Assembly (NCBI RefSeq): GCF_900110255.1 | Contig: NZ_FODD01000008.1 | Location: 62,001-126,000 of the forward strand | Source of the DNA: Actinacidiphila rubida | GTDB taxonomy: Bacteria > Actinomycetota > Actinomycetes > Streptomycetales > Streptomycetaceae | Reading direction: 5' to 3' | Length of the DNA stretch: 64,000 nucleotides | Program-made: the position numbers and the translations under genes | In this document: piece by piece, positions 27,221 to 36,199 of the stretch | Position numbering within the stretch: the stretch's first letter is position 1 | How the letters are laid out: each line of letters opens with the position of its first letter | The notes under the pieces: model-generated | Told to the model about the DNA's origin: nothing | Seen by the model: the letters and a program-made list of their open reading frames with translations, nothing else | The model's database searches: none

Positions 27221-28465
27221 TCAGCCGTTGTAGACGCCGGTCTTGACGGCGGTCCACTTGCCGCCCTTGACCTGGTACACGGTCAGCTGCTTGTTGGTGG
27301 TGTCGCCGTACTGGTCGAAGGCGACGTGGCCGGCGATGCCGTCGAAGTCGGTCTTCTGGACGGCGTCGACGAGCTTGGCGCGGGCGTCGCTGGGCAGCTT
27401 GCCGCCGTTGGCGTCCATCACGGTCTTGACGGCCTTGATGATGGCGGTGGCGGCGTCGTAGGAGTAGCCGCCGTAGGTGCCGTAGTCGCCGGGGTAGCCC
27501 TTCGACTTGTAGGTGTCGATGAAGGTCTTGGCGGCGGGCAGGGTCTCGACGGGCACGCCGACGGAGGTGGCGAGGTCACCCTCGGCGGCCTGGCCGGCGG
27601 TCTTGATGTAGGTGTCGGAGTACATGCCGTCGCCGCCCATCAGCGGGATGTGCACGCCGGCTGCCTTGAGCTGCTTGGTGACCAGCTCGGACTCGTCGTA
27701 CTGGCCGCCGTAGTAAACCATGTCGGCGTGCGAGTTCTTGATCTTGGTGACGAGGGCCGAGAAGTCGGTGTCGCCGGTGTTGACGTGGTCGGTGCCGGCG
27801 ACCTGGCCGCCGAGCTCCTTGAACTTGCCCTGGAAGATGCCCGCGAGGCCGGCGCCGTAGGTCTGCTTGTCGTCGACGACGAACGCGGACTTCTTCTTCA
27901 GGGTGTTGACCGCGTAGTCGGCGGCGAAGTTGCCCTGGTTGGCGTCGGTGGTGGCGGTGCGGAAGTAGGTGGTGAAGGGGCGGGTCTTGGTGCCGGTCGC
28001 CCAGTCCTTGCCCTGGGTCAGGGCCGGGTTGGTGTTCGACGGCGAGATCTCCACCATCTTGGCCGACTCGAAGACCTGCTGCATCGACTGCGCGACGCCG
28101 GAGTTGAGCGGGCCGACGGTGGCGATGACGTCCTTCTCCTGCACCAAGGCAGTGGCGTTCGTCTGGCCGGTGGCGGGCTGCGCCTTGTCGTCGAGCGGCT
28201 TGATCTTGAAGGTCACGCCGGGGACGAGGTTCTTGGCGTTGGCGTCGTCCACCGCGATCTGCACGCCGTACTGGATGCCCAGGCCGGTGGCGGAGTTGGC
28301 GCCGGTCAGCGGGGCGTCGACGCCGATGACGACGGTGGTCTTGGAGCCACCACTGCTGTCGGATCCGCCCTTCTTGCTGTCGTCGCTGCGGGAGCCGCAC
28401 GCGGTGAGGGTGAGGGCTCCGGTGGCGAGGACGGAGGTCAGAATCAGCAAGGAACGGTGTCGCAC
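27221..28465 (-). CDS. livK: Branched-chain amino acid ABC transporter binding lipoprotein
   Basis: A 414-residue periplasmic-type binding protein anchored as a lipoprotein. The signal peptide ends with the lipobox LTAC at about residues 20-23, followed by a serine/glycine linker. The mature part is a type I binding fold (VVIGVDAPLTGANSATGLGIQYGVQ, then AFVVDDKQTYGAG and MGGDGMYSDTYI). It would capture leucine-type amino acids and deliver them to LivHM. The 425 bp upstream (28466-28890) contain no gene and should hold the operon promoter. The elements I can see there are a TAGAGT box and GTGAC direct repeats; I cannot fix the start. Confidence 0.93.
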   Translation of the reverse strand: MRHRSLLILTSVLATGALTLTACGSRSDDSKKGGSDSSGGSKTTVVIGVDAPLTGANSATGLGIQYGVQIAVDDANAKNLVPGVTFKIKPLDDKAQPATGQTNATALVQEKDVIATVGPLNSGVAQSMQQVFESAKMVEISPSNTNPALTQGKDWATGTKTRPFTTYFRTATTDANQGNFAADYAVNTLKKKSAFVVDDKQTYGAGLAGIFQGKFKELGGQVAGTDHVNTGDTDFSALVTKIKNSHADMVYYGGQYDESELVTKQLKAAGVHIPLMGGDGMYSDTYIKTAGQAAEGDLATSVGVPVETLPAAKTFIDTYKSKGYPGDYGTYGGYSYDAATAIIKAVKTVMDANGGKLPSDARAKLVDAVQKTDFDGIAGHVAFDQYGDTTNKQLTVYQVKGGKWTAVKTGVYNG

Positions 28466-28890
28466 GATCAGTCCTTTCCCCTGGCGCGGCCGTCTCTGAT
28501 GAGAGGCCGAGTCGCGCGCTGGTGCCGAACTGACAAATCCGGTGGCGCGGTGACTGGCCGTGACTCTAGGCGCGTCACGTCACATCAGGCAGAGGGGTGG
28601 GGAAGAGTGTGACTGTCTTGTTATGCCGATCGGAAACTCTTGAGGTTCCGCTGAGGTTCAGGACGGGGTTTGGGCGCTTTGCGTCGGCGTCCGCATGATG
28701 AGAACGCGCACTTCCGGAATGGCGCGCGGGGGCCGTGCGGGCCGCCTGCGGCAAGGGACCGGCAAGACCGGCGGGCCCGGGAATAGGCCCGGGCGGCGGC
28801 CTGGCGGGCGCGTCCGGCGGGCCCCTTTGGGGCTGTATTGCGTGCGCGTTACACAGCGTTAATTGCCCGGGGCGCGGGTTTACGAAAAGG

Positions 28891-28924
28891 CGGTCCCCGC
28901 CCGGCGGCTGCCGAACGGGGACCG
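28891..28924 (-). terminator. Intrinsic terminator of pyk
   Basis: CGGTCCCCG (28891-28899) pairs with CGGGGACCG (28916-28924), with a smaller CGGC/GCCG stem inside. On the minus strand the stem is followed by CCTTTTCG, so this looks like a true intrinsic terminator just after the pyk stop at 28957. Confidence 0.8.
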
Positions 28925-28956
28925 GTATGCGTCAGGACCAAAATTCCCGATACGCA

Positions 28957-30393
28957 TTACGCCTTCGGGGAGTCGTCCTCGCCGATGCGGTGGACGCGGA
29001 CCATGTTGGTCGTGCCGGGCATTCCGGGCGGGGATCCGGCCGTGATCACCACGACGTCGCCCTTCTTGCAGCGGCCGATCCGCAGCAGTTCCTCGTCGAC
29101 CTGCTGGACCATCTCGTCGGTGGTCTGCACCATCGGGCCGAGGAAGGTCTCCACGCCCCAGGTCAGGCTGAGCTGGGAGCGGGTGGCCGGCTCGGGGGTG
29201 AAGGCGAGCACCGGGATCGGCGAGCGGTAGCGCGACAGCCGGCGGACGGTGTCGCCGGACTGGGTGAACGCCACGAGGAAGCGTGCGCCGAGGAAGTCGC
29301 CCATCTCGGCGGCGGCGCGGGCGACCGCACCGCCCTGCGTGCGCGGCTTGTTGGAGTCGGTCAGCGGCGGGAGTCCGGCGGCGAGGACGTCCTCCTCGGC
29401 GGCGGTCACGATGCGGGACATGACCTTGACGGTCTCGATCGGGTACTTGCCGACGCTGGTCTCGCCGGAGAGCATCACCGCGTCGGTGCCGTCCATGACC
29501 GCGTTGGCGACGTCGCTGGCCTCGGCGCGGGTGGGGCGCGAGGCGTCGATCATCGAGTCGAGCATCTGGGTGGCGACGATGACCGGCTTGGCGTTGCGCT
29601 TGGCGAGCTTGACCGCGCGCTTCTGGACCATGGGGACGTCTTCGAGGGGCATCTCGACGCCCAGGTCGCCGCGGGCGACCATGATCCCGTCGAACGCGTC
29701 GACGATCTCCTCGAGGTTGTCGACGGCCTGCGGCTTCTCGATCTTGGCGATGACCGGGACGCGGCGGCCCTCCTCCTCCATGACGCGCAGCACGTCCTGG
29801 ACGTCGCGTCCGGAGCGGACGAAGGACAGCGCGATGACGTCGGCGCCGACCCGCAGGCCCCAGCGCAGGTCGCGGATGTCCTTCTCGGACAGGGCGGGCA
29901 CGGAGACGGCGACGCCCGGCAGGTTGAGGCCCTTGTGGTCGGAGACCATGCCGCCCTCGATGCACATGGTGTGCACGCGCGGCCCCTCGACGTCGGTGAC
30001 CTCCAGCGTCACGCGGCCGTCGTCGACGAGGATCCGCTCGCCGCGGGCGACGTCGGCGGCCAGGCCCTTGTAGGTGGTGCCGCAGATGCTGCGGTCACCT
30101 TCGATGTCATCCACGGTGATGGTGAACTCGTCGCCGCGTTCAAGGAGTACCGGGCCCTCGGCGAAACGGCCGAGCCTGATCTTCGGCCCCTGAAGGTCCA
30201 CCAGGATGCCCACGCTGCGGCCGGCCTCGTCGGAGGCCTTGCGGACCCTTCGGTAGCGGTCCTCGTGTTCGGCGTACGAACCGTGGCTCAGGTTCAGGCG
30301 TGCCACGTCCATGCCGGCCTCGACCAGTGCCTTGATCTGGTCGTAAGAGTCGGTGGACGGACCCAGGGTGCAGACAATTTTGGCTCGGCGCAT
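28957..30393 (-). CDS. pyk: Pyruvate kinase
   Basis: A 478-residue glycolytic enzyme that makes pyruvate and ATP from phosphoenolpyruvate and ADP. The barrel starts with RRAKIVCTLGPSTDS and MDVARLNLSHGSYAEH. The active-site signature IAKIEKPQAVDNL (catalytic lysine) is near residue 217, and MVARGDLGVEMPLEDVP follows. The C-terminal regulatory domain is complete (TQSGDTVRRLSRYRSP). The start MRRAK at 30393 matches family N-termini although no clear ribosome-binding site is seen; leaderless or weakly led translation is possible. An inverted repeat lies 75-87 bp upstream. Confidence 0.96.
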   Translation of the reverse strand: MRRAKIVCTLGPSTDSYDQIKALVEAGMDVARLNLSHGSYAEHEDRYRRVRKASDEAGRSVGILVDLQGPKIRLGRFAEGPVLLERGDEFTITVDDIEGDRSICGTTYKGLAADVARGERILVDDGRVTLEVTDVEGPRVHTMCIEGGMVSDHKGLNLPGVAVSVPALSEKDIRDLRWGLRVGADVIALSFVRSGRDVQDVLRVMEEEGRRVPVIAKIEKPQAVDNLEEIVDAFDGIMVARGDLGVEMPLEDVPMVQKRAVKLAKRNAKPVIVATQMLDSMIDASRPTRAEASDVANAVMDGTDAVMLSGETSVGKYPIETVKVMSRIVTAAEEDVLAAGLPPLTDSNKPRTQGGAVARAAAEMGDFLGARFLVAFTQSGDTVRRLSRYRSPIPVLAFTPEPATRSQLSLTWGVETFLGPMVQTTDEMVQQVDEELLRIGRCKKGDVVVITAGSPPGMPGTTNMVRVHRIGEDDSPKA

Positions 30394-30467
30394 GTATCGA
30401 GCGTATGACTTACTCGTTGGTAGGGAACGCGACGCCGGCAACAGTCCAACGACGTCTGGATTAAAGC

Positions 30468-30480
30468 TTGTTGACAACAA
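30468..30480. promoter_or_regulatory. Palindrome in the pyk/nucleotidase divergent region
   Basis: TTGTTG-A-CAACAA is a perfect 13-bp palindrome in an AT-richer patch (TTAAAGC next to it). Its position 75-87 bp before pyk fits an operator or promoter element. The rest of the 360-bp region (30394-30753) has GC-rich CTCCGGCGCC-like repeats near 30556-30620 and no gene. Confidence 0.5.
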
Positions 30481-30753
30481 TCGAACTGTGCAGGGGTCCG
30501 CTCGGATGAGCGCTGCGGTAACACTCCGTGGCCAGGAGCGTGACGTACACCCGTCCGGCGCACCTCCGCCGCGCCTCCGGCGGCCCTCCGCCGCCACTCC
30601 GGCGCCGCTCCGGCATCACCTGCCCCGCCCCGGTCCGACACCCCTGCGACACCTGCCGGTTACGCGCGGAGACTGTTGCCCGCCGGCGCCGTGGTCCAGA
30701 ATCTACGCGCGTTGTTCGTTGCTCGACGCGCCACAGGACCTCAGGGAGAACAG

Positions 30754-32574
30754 ATGCCGCTCAACCGCAGGGACTTCATCAACCGCTCGGCCGCCACGGG
30801 TGCCGGCGTGGCGCTCGCCGGCGCGGCCGGCGCGGTGGTGGCACCGGCCGCCCAGGCCGCGGAGCCGGCCGGCCACGGCTGCCCGCCGAAGACCTTCGGC
30901 CTGCGCGTGCTCGGCACCACCGACCTGCACGGCCACGCCGTGAACTGGGACTACTTCACCAACGCCGAGTACGACGACGCCGCCCACAACGACGTCGGCC
31001 TGGCCAAGGTCGCCACGCTCGTCGCGCAGGCCCGGGCCGAGAAGGGCCACGACCGCACGCTGCTGATCGACGCCGGCGACATCATCCAGGGCACCCAGCT
31101 GTCGTACTACTACGCCCGGGTGGAGCCCATCACCGGCGCGCACGACGGCCCGCGGCACCCGATGGCGCTGGCGATGAACCACATGCGCTACGACGCGGCG
31201 GCCCTCGGCAACCACGAGTTCAACTACGGCATCCCGCTGCTGCGCGCCTTCCAGGAGCAGTGCGACTTCCCGCTGCTGGCCGCCAACGCCGTCGATGCCA
31301 CGACCCTCAGGCCCGCGTTCCCGCCGTACCTGGTCAAGGAGATCGAGGTGCACGGCGCCAAGCCGGTGAAGGTCGGCATCCTCGGCCTGACCAACCCGGG
31401 CATCGCCATCTGGGACAAGGCCAACGTGCAGGGCAGGATGGCCTTCCCCGGCCTGGTCGAGCAGGCGAAGCTCTACGTGCCCAAGCTGCGGGCACTGGGC
31501 TGCGACGTGGTGATCCTCACCGACCACTCCGGCCTGGACGGCGCCACCTCCTACGGCGACGCCGTCCCCTACCCGGAGAACGCCTCCTCGCTGGTGGCCG
31601 CGCAGGTGCCCGGCATCGACGCGATCCTGGTCGGCCACACGCACCGCGAGGTGGCCTCGCGGACCGTCGTCAACGAGGAGACCGGCCGGTCCGTGGTGCT
31701 GTCCGAGCCGCTGTGCTGGGGCGAGCGGCTGAGCGTGTTCGACATCGACCTGGAGTTCGACCGCGGCCGCTGGCACGTCGCCTCGGTCACCGCCGAGGTG
31801 CGCAACGCCAACACCGTCGCCGAGGACCCGGTCGTGGCGCAGCTGGTGAAGGACGAGCACGACAAGGTCGTGGCGTACGTCAACCAGATCATCGGCACCT
31901 GCAAGGAGGCGATGTCCGCCGCGCAGTCCACCTACCTGGACACGCCGATCATCGACTTCCTGAACCTCGTGCAGTCCGACACGGTCAAGAAGGCGCTGGC
32001 CGGCACCTCCTACGCGTCGCTGCCGGTGCTCTCGGAGGCGTCGCCGTTCTCCCGGACCGCGGCGATCCCGGCCGGCGACGTGTCGCTGCGCGACGTGGCG
32101 GGCCTGTACGTCTACGAGAACACGCTGGACGCCAAGATCCTCACCGGCGCCCAGGTCAAGGACTACCTGGAGTGGTCCGCGGCCTACTTCGTGCAGACCG
32201 CGCCGGACGCCCCCGTGGACGTCACGAAGCTCACCAACGCGAACAACACGCCGGACTACAGCTACGACGTGCTCAGCGGGGTGTCGTACGACATCGACAT
32301 CGCGCAGCCGGCCGGCTCCCGGATCGTGAACCTCACGTTCCAGGGCGCGCCGATCGACCCGGCCGCGCAGTTCGTGCTGGCGGTCAACAACTACCGCTCC
32401 AGCGGCGGCAGCAACTACCCGCACGTGGCGGCCGCGCAGTCGGTGTGGTCGAACTCCGACGAGATCCGCAACACGATCATCGCGTGGGTGCAGGCCCACG
32501 GCACCATCGACCCGGCCACGTTCGGCGGCGACCAGTGGCGCCTCACCCGCGCCGGGGTGCCCCTGTTCGCGTGA
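30754..32574 (+). CDS. Tat-secreted 5'-nucleotidase/metallophosphatase
   Basis: A 606-residue exported bimetal phosphoesterase. The N-terminus RRDFINRSAATGAGVALAGAAG... is a Tat signal (twin arginine with F) ending near AQAAEP. The calcineurin-like phosphoesterase domain shows GTTDLHGH near residue 53, DAGDIIQG near 105, GNHEFNYG near 155 and LVGHTHREV near 290: the full set of metal-binding motifs. The C-terminal 5'-nucleotidase domain (from about 365) has LYVYENTLDAKILTGAQVKDYLEWS and AVNNYRSSGG. It probably releases phosphate from nucleotides or 2',3'-cyclic nucleotides outside the cell. AGGGAGAA precedes the ATG. Its end overlaps the convergent hydroxylase gene by 32 bp. Confidence 0.92.
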   Translation: MPLNRRDFINRSAATGAGVALAGAAGAVVAPAAQAAEPAGHGCPPKTFGLRVLGTTDLHGHAVNWDYFTNAEYDDAAHNDVGLAKVATLVAQARAEKGHDRTLLIDAGDIIQGTQLSYYYARVEPITGAHDGPRHPMALAMNHMRYDAAALGNHEFNYGIPLLRAFQEQCDFPLLAANAVDATTLRPAFPPYLVKEIEVHGAKPVKVGILGLTNPGIAIWDKANVQGRMAFPGLVEQAKLYVPKLRALGCDVVILTDHSGLDGATSYGDAVPYPENASSLVAAQVPGIDAILVGHTHREVASRTVVNEETGRSVVLSEPLCWGERLSVFDIDLEFDRGRWHVASVTAEVRNANTVAEDPVVAQLVKDEHDKVVAYVNQIIGTCKEAMSAAQSTYLDTPIIDFLNLVQSDTVKKALAGTSYASLPVLSEASPFSRTAAIPAGDVSLRDVAGLYVYENTLDAKILTGAQVKDYLEWSAAYFVQTAPDAPVDVTKLTNANNTPDYSYDVLSGVSYDIDIAQPAGSRIVNLTFQGAPIDPAAQFVLAVNNYRSSGGSNYPHVAAAQSVWSNSDEIRNTIIAWVQAHGTIDPATFGGDQWRLTRAGVPLFA

Positions 32575-34057
32575 GGCCCTGCTCGGCGGCGCCCGGCCCG
32601 GTGCCGGGCGCCGCCGGGTGGCCGCCGAGGCCGAAGGTGGTGAACGCGGTCCTGGCCGGCAGGGGGTAGTGCTCCTCGCCGGTCAGCAGCCCCGTCAGGT
32701 CGTTGAGGATCACCGCGGACCGCCAGGCCGCCAGCCCCAGGTCCGGCGCGCCCACGCCGTGGGTGTGGCGCTCCGCGTTCTGCACGTAGATCCGGCCGGT
32801 CACCGCCGGGTCCAGTTCCAGGCGGTGCAGCGCGTCGACGGACGGACGGCCCGCCGTGTCGCGGCGCAGGTACGGCGCGAGGGGCGCCAGCAGCCGGTCG
32901 AGCGGCCGCTCGCGGTAGCCGGTGGCCAGCACCACGGCGCCGGTCACCAGCCGGCTGCGGGTGCCCTGTTCGACGTGTTCCAGGTGGAGTTCGACCTCGC
33001 GGGTGCCCAGGCGGCCCGCGGTGCGCACCGCGACGCCGGGGGTCAGTACCGCGTCGGGCCAGCCGCCGTCCAGGGTGCGGCGGTACAGCTCGTCGTGGAT
33101 CGCGGTGATCGTCTCGGTGTCGATGCCCTTGTGGAGCTGCCACTGCCGCGGCACCAGCCCGTCGCGGACGGCCTCCGGCAGCGCGTGGAAGTAGCGGGTG
33201 TAGTCCGGGGTGAAGTGCTCCAGGCCCAGCTTGCTGTACTCCATGGGCGCGAACGCCGGTGTGCGGGCCAGCCACGTGATGCGCTCGCGGCCGGCCGGAC
33301 GGGCCCGCAGCAGGTCGAGGAACACCTCGGCGCCGGACTGGCCGGAGCCGATGACCGTGATGTGCTCGGCGGCCAGCAGCCGCTCCCGCTCGTCGGTGTA
33401 CCGCCCGGAGTGCACCACGGGGACGGCCGGCGCCTCGGCCAGCGGCCGCAGCGGCTCGGGCACGTACGGCTCGGTGCCGATGCCCAGCACCAGGTGGCGG
33501 GCGTAGGTGCGGCCCAGGGCCTCGGCCTCACCGTGCGCGTCGAGATGCGTGTGGTCGACCTCGAAGGCGGCGCGGCCCGGGTTCCAGCGCACGCTGTCGG
33601 CCTGCTGGCCGAAGCGGGTGCTGGGCAGCGACTCGGCGACCCACCGGCAGTACGCGTCGTACTCGGCGCGGTGCACGTGGAAGCGCTCGGCGAAGTAGAA
33701 CGGGAACAGCCGCTCGCGGGACTTGAGATAGTTCAGGAACGTCCAGCGGCTGGCCGGGTCGGCGAGGGTCACCAGGTCGGCGAGGAACGGCACTTGCAGC
33801 GTGGCGCCGTCGATGAGCAGGCCCGGGTGCCAGTGGAAGCCGGGCCGCTGGTCGTAGAAGGCGGCGGTGAGGCCGGGCAGCGGGTCGGCGAGCGCCGCGA
33901 GCGACAGGTTGAACGGGCCGATGCCGATGCCCAGCAGGTCGAACGGCTCGGCGTCGGCGGGTTCGGCGTCGGGCACATGCGTACGGGCGGGCAGCCCGTC
34001 CGGGGGCCGGGCCGGGAGCTGGGCGGGTACCCGTGCGGGTTCGGGGACGGCGGTCAT
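32543..34057 (-). CDS. Lysine/ornithine/diamine N-monooxygenase (siderophore type)
   Basis: A 504-residue flavin N-hydroxylase of the IucD/SidA/DesB family. The FAD site is LLGIGIGPFNLSLAALA near residue 41, the substrate/FAD region HPGLLIDGATLQVPFLADL follows, the NADPH loop is VIGSGQSGAEVFLDLL near 235, and the ATGYRE motif is near 395. It adds a hydroxyl to a primary amine to make hydroxamate precursors. It overlaps the upstream decarboxylase gene by four bases (ATGA), so the two are coupled; the natural substrate is probably the decarboxylase product, such as cadaverine or putrescine. The last 20-25 residues are low-complexity and are encoded across a terminator hairpin and the end of the nucleotidase gene. 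Confidence 0.9.
   Translation of the reverse strand: MTAVPEPARVPAQLPARPPDGLPARTHVPDAEPADAEPFDLLGIGIGPFNLSLAALADPLPGLTAAFYDQRPGFHWHPGLLIDGATLQVPFLADLVTLADPASRWTFLNYLKSRERLFPFYFAERFHVHRAEYDAYCRWVAESLPSTRFGQQADSVRWNPGRAAFEVDHTHLDAHGEAEALGRTYARHLVLGIGTEPYVPEPLRPLAEAPAVPVVHSGRYTDERERLLAAEHITVIGSGQSGAEVFLDLLRARPAGRERITWLARTPAFAPMEYSKLGLEHFTPDYTRYFHALPEAVRDGLVPRQWQLHKGIDTETITAIHDELYRRTLDGGWPDAVLTPGVAVRTAGRLGTREVELHLEHVEQGTRSRLVTGAVVLATGYRERPLDRLLAPLAPYLRRDTAGRPSVDALHRLELDPAVTGRIYVQNAERHTHGVGAPDLGLAAWRSAVILNDLTGLLTGEEHYPLPARTAFTTFGLGGHPAAPGTGPGAAEQGLTRTGAPRRG
32584..32616. terminator. Hairpin after the nucleotidase, inside the hydroxylase 3' end
   Basis: CGGCGGCGCCCGGC (32584-32597) and GCCGGGCGCCGCCG (32603-32616) form a perfect 14-bp stem with a 5-base loop, 10 bases after the nucleotidase stop. 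On the opposite strand it lies within the last codons of the N-hydroxylase gene. Confidence 0.7.
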
Positions 34058-35469
34058 GGCGCGGTGGTGCCTTCCGTGGAGCCGGTGGGGTGCGGGGGGC
34101 CGGCGGCCAGGGCGAGCAGGCCGTCCAGGTCCTCGGGCCGCAGACGGGGGTTGAGCAGGGTGGCCTTCAGCCACAGCCGGCCGTCCGCGCGGGCCCGGCC
34201 GAGGACCGCGCGGCCCTCGTACAGCAGGCGGCGGCGCAGCTCGGCGACGTCCTCGTCGGAGGCGTCCGCGGGACGGAACAGCACGGTGCTGATGGCTGGC
34301 GGCCCGTAGAGGGTCAGGCCCGGATGCGCGTCGGCCTTCGCGGCGAGCGTCTGGGCCAGCTCGCACACCGTGTCCACCAGCGCGGCCATCCCGTCACGGC
34401 CGAGTGAGCGGAGGGTGACGGCGATCTTCAGGATGTCCGGGCGGCGGGTGGTGCGCAGGGACCGGCCCAGCAGGTCGGGCATGCCGGCCTCGGTGTCGTC
34501 CTGCGCGTTGAGGTAGTCCGCGCGGTGGTCCAGCGGGCGCAGCGCGCCGCCGTCGGGCACCGCGAGGAGGCCGGCGGCGACCGGCTGCCAGCCCATCTTG
34601 TGCAGGTCGAGGGTGACGGACACCGCGGACTGCAGCCCGTCGAGCTTCGCGGCCTGGCGACGGCTGAACAGCAGCGGGCCGCCGTACGCGGCGTCGACGT
34701 GCAGCTCCACTTCGTGCCGGGCGGTGACCTTGGCGATGTCCGCCAGCGGGTCGATCGCGCCGGTCTCGGTGGTGCCGGCGGTGGCCACCACCAGCGCCCG
34801 CCGCACCGGCAGTTCGTCCAGCGTCCGGTCGAGGACGACGGGGTCCAGCACGCCGGCCGGGGTGGCCAGCACCACGGGGTTGGGCAGGCCCAGCAGCCAC
34901 GCGGCGCGCTGCACGCTGTGGTGCGCGTTCGCACCGCAGATGGTCTGCACGCGGGGGCCGCCGGCCGCCCGCTCCCTGGCGAGCAGCAGGGCGAGCTGGT
35001 TGGACTCGGTGCCGCCGGTGGTGACGAGGGCGTCGGGCGCGGGCAGGTCCGGGTACACCACGGCGGCCAGCGCCGCGGTGGCCCGCGCCTCCAGTTCGCT
35101 GGCCGCGGGCGCCTGGTCCCAGGAGTCCATCGACGGGTTCAGCGCGGACGCGGCGAGGTCCGCGGCGGCCGCGACGGCCAGGGGCGGGCAGTGCAGGTGG
35201 GCCGCGCAGTGCGGTTCCGCCGGGTCGGCCGCGCCCTCCGCGAGGACGTGCACCAGCGCGTACAGGGCTTCGCGGTCGCCGGTGCCGCCGCGGGGCAGCA
35301 CGTCGCCCACGGCCTTCGCGACGCGTTCCGCGACGGATTCCGGGCCGCCCCTGGGTGCCGCGCCCGCGCGGTCCCGGGCGCCCTCCGTGAGTGCGGCGTA
35401 CACCGTCTCGACGAGCGGTCGCAGTTCGTCCGCGCCGTGGCGGCCGCCGGCCAGGCCGGGCATGGGCAT
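34054..35469 (-). CDS. PLP-dependent amino acid decarboxylase (DesA/diaminobutyrate type)
   Basis: A 471-residue group II decarboxylase. Conserved elements are ALNPSMDSWDQAPAASELE (about 112-130), TTGGTESNQLALLLARE with the PLP-phosphate-binding TGGTESN, CGANAHHSVQRAAWLLG, VDAAYGGPLLFS with the PLP-pairing aspartate, and LDLHKMGWQP, where the lysine is the Schiff-base residue. Relatives act on lysine (DesA, giving cadaverine) or diaminobutyrate; the exact substrate cannot be read. GGGAG lies 6 bases before the ATG at 35469. It forms a two-gene unit with the N-hydroxylase. No acyltransferase or NIS synthetase is adjacent, and no iron box is evident upstream. Confidence 0.88.
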   Translation of the reverse strand: MPMPGLAGGRHGADELRPLVETVYAALTEGARDRAGAAPRGGPESVAERVAKAVGDVLPRGGTGDREALYALVHVLAEGAADPAEPHCAAHLHCPPLAVAAAADLAASALNPSMDSWDQAPAASELEARATAALAAVVYPDLPAPDALVTTGGTESNQLALLLARERAAGGPRVQTICGANAHHSVQRAAWLLGLPNPVVLATPAGVLDPVVLDRTLDELPVRRALVVATAGTTETGAIDPLADIAKVTARHEVELHVDAAYGGPLLFSRRQAAKLDGLQSAVSVTLDLHKMGWQPVAAGLLAVPDGGALRPLDHRADYLNAQDDTEAGMPDLLGRSLRTTRRPDILKIAVTLRSLGRDGMAALVDTVCELAQTLAAKADAHPGLTLYGPPAISTVLFRPADASDEDVAELRRRLLYEGRAVLGRARADGRLWLKATLLNPRLRPEDLDGLLALAAGPPHPTGSTEGTTAP

Positions 35470-35602
35470 CCGCGGCTCCCTCCCTCCAACGTTCCCTCCC
35501 CCACCCCAACGATCACCACCCCCCCAAGGGCACGACGGGTTCCCTCCCGGAGGGTTGGGGGTGGCTCGCCCTGCCCGGGCGCCGTTGCCGTCCACCGGCC
35601 GG

Positions 35603-35847
35603 CGGGGTGCCCCCGGGGCTTGCTCGTGTCCACCTGCCGGTGGGTGGTTCGGCTTCCGGGGTGCCCTGCGCTGCGCGCTGCCGTGTGCCGGTCTCGTCGT
35701 GGTTGTTCGCGCAGTTCCTCGCGCCCCTGATTTTCGTGCCCTTTGTTCGTGGGGTCGGGGGCGCTCCGGAAGCGTCTCCTCGGAAATGTGCATACGGGTT
35801 CGTACGTATCCGCACCCGGGGGCCGCGCACATTTCTCTGCGGGGAGC
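35603..35847 (-). repeat. Large intergenic repeat, left copy (inverted)
   Basis: About 245 bp that match the right copy (35952-36196) in inverse orientation. The outer 20 bases (CGGGGTGCCCCCGGGGCTTG) are identical, GCGCAGTTCCTCGCGCCCCTG is shared in full, and the inner part shares GTCTCCTCG, a GCACA-TTC segment and TGCGGGGA. The GCGCAGTTCC/GCGCGAGGAACTGCGCGA core resembles an abundant streptomycete intergenic repeat known to me from memory. Confidence 0.8.
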
Positions 35848-35951
35848 ACTTCCTCCCCACCCCCTCCCGCTCACCCACCGTGCCGCGGGGGACATGAGAC
35901 ACAGCCAACGCCCTCCAGCAGACGGGGACCGGCCGGAAGGGGACGATCCGG

Positions 35952-36196
35952 GTGTGTCCCCGCAGAACTGTGCATCCACCCGGGCAAGGACACGGAAGAA
36001 CGGTGCACGCACAGTTCGAGGAGACACACCCGGAGTGGCCCCTGACCCCACCCACGAACGTGCACCGCCAGGGGCGCGAGGAACTGCGCGAGCAACCACA
36101 ACGAGACCCGCGGACGGCAGCGCGCAGCGCCGGGCACCCCGTAGGCCGAGAACACCACCGGCCGGTGGGCGGCCGACAAGCCCCGGGGGCACCCCG
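35952..36196 (+). repeat. Large intergenic repeat, right copy
   Basis: The inverted partner of 35603-35847. It ends four bases from the pepN stop codon. Each copy also contains an internal inverted repeat (AACTGTGC ... GCACAGTT here, AAATGTGC ... GCACATTT in the left copy), so each can fold by itself, and the pair can fold into a long cruciform. The spacer between the copies (35848-35951) has no gene. Confidence 0.8.
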
Positions 36197-36199
36197 TAG

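Noticed and set aside
35470..35602. Iron-box (DmdR1/IdeR) upstream of the decarboxylase
   Set aside because: No TTAGGTTAGGCTAACCTAA-like sequence is present in the upstream region.
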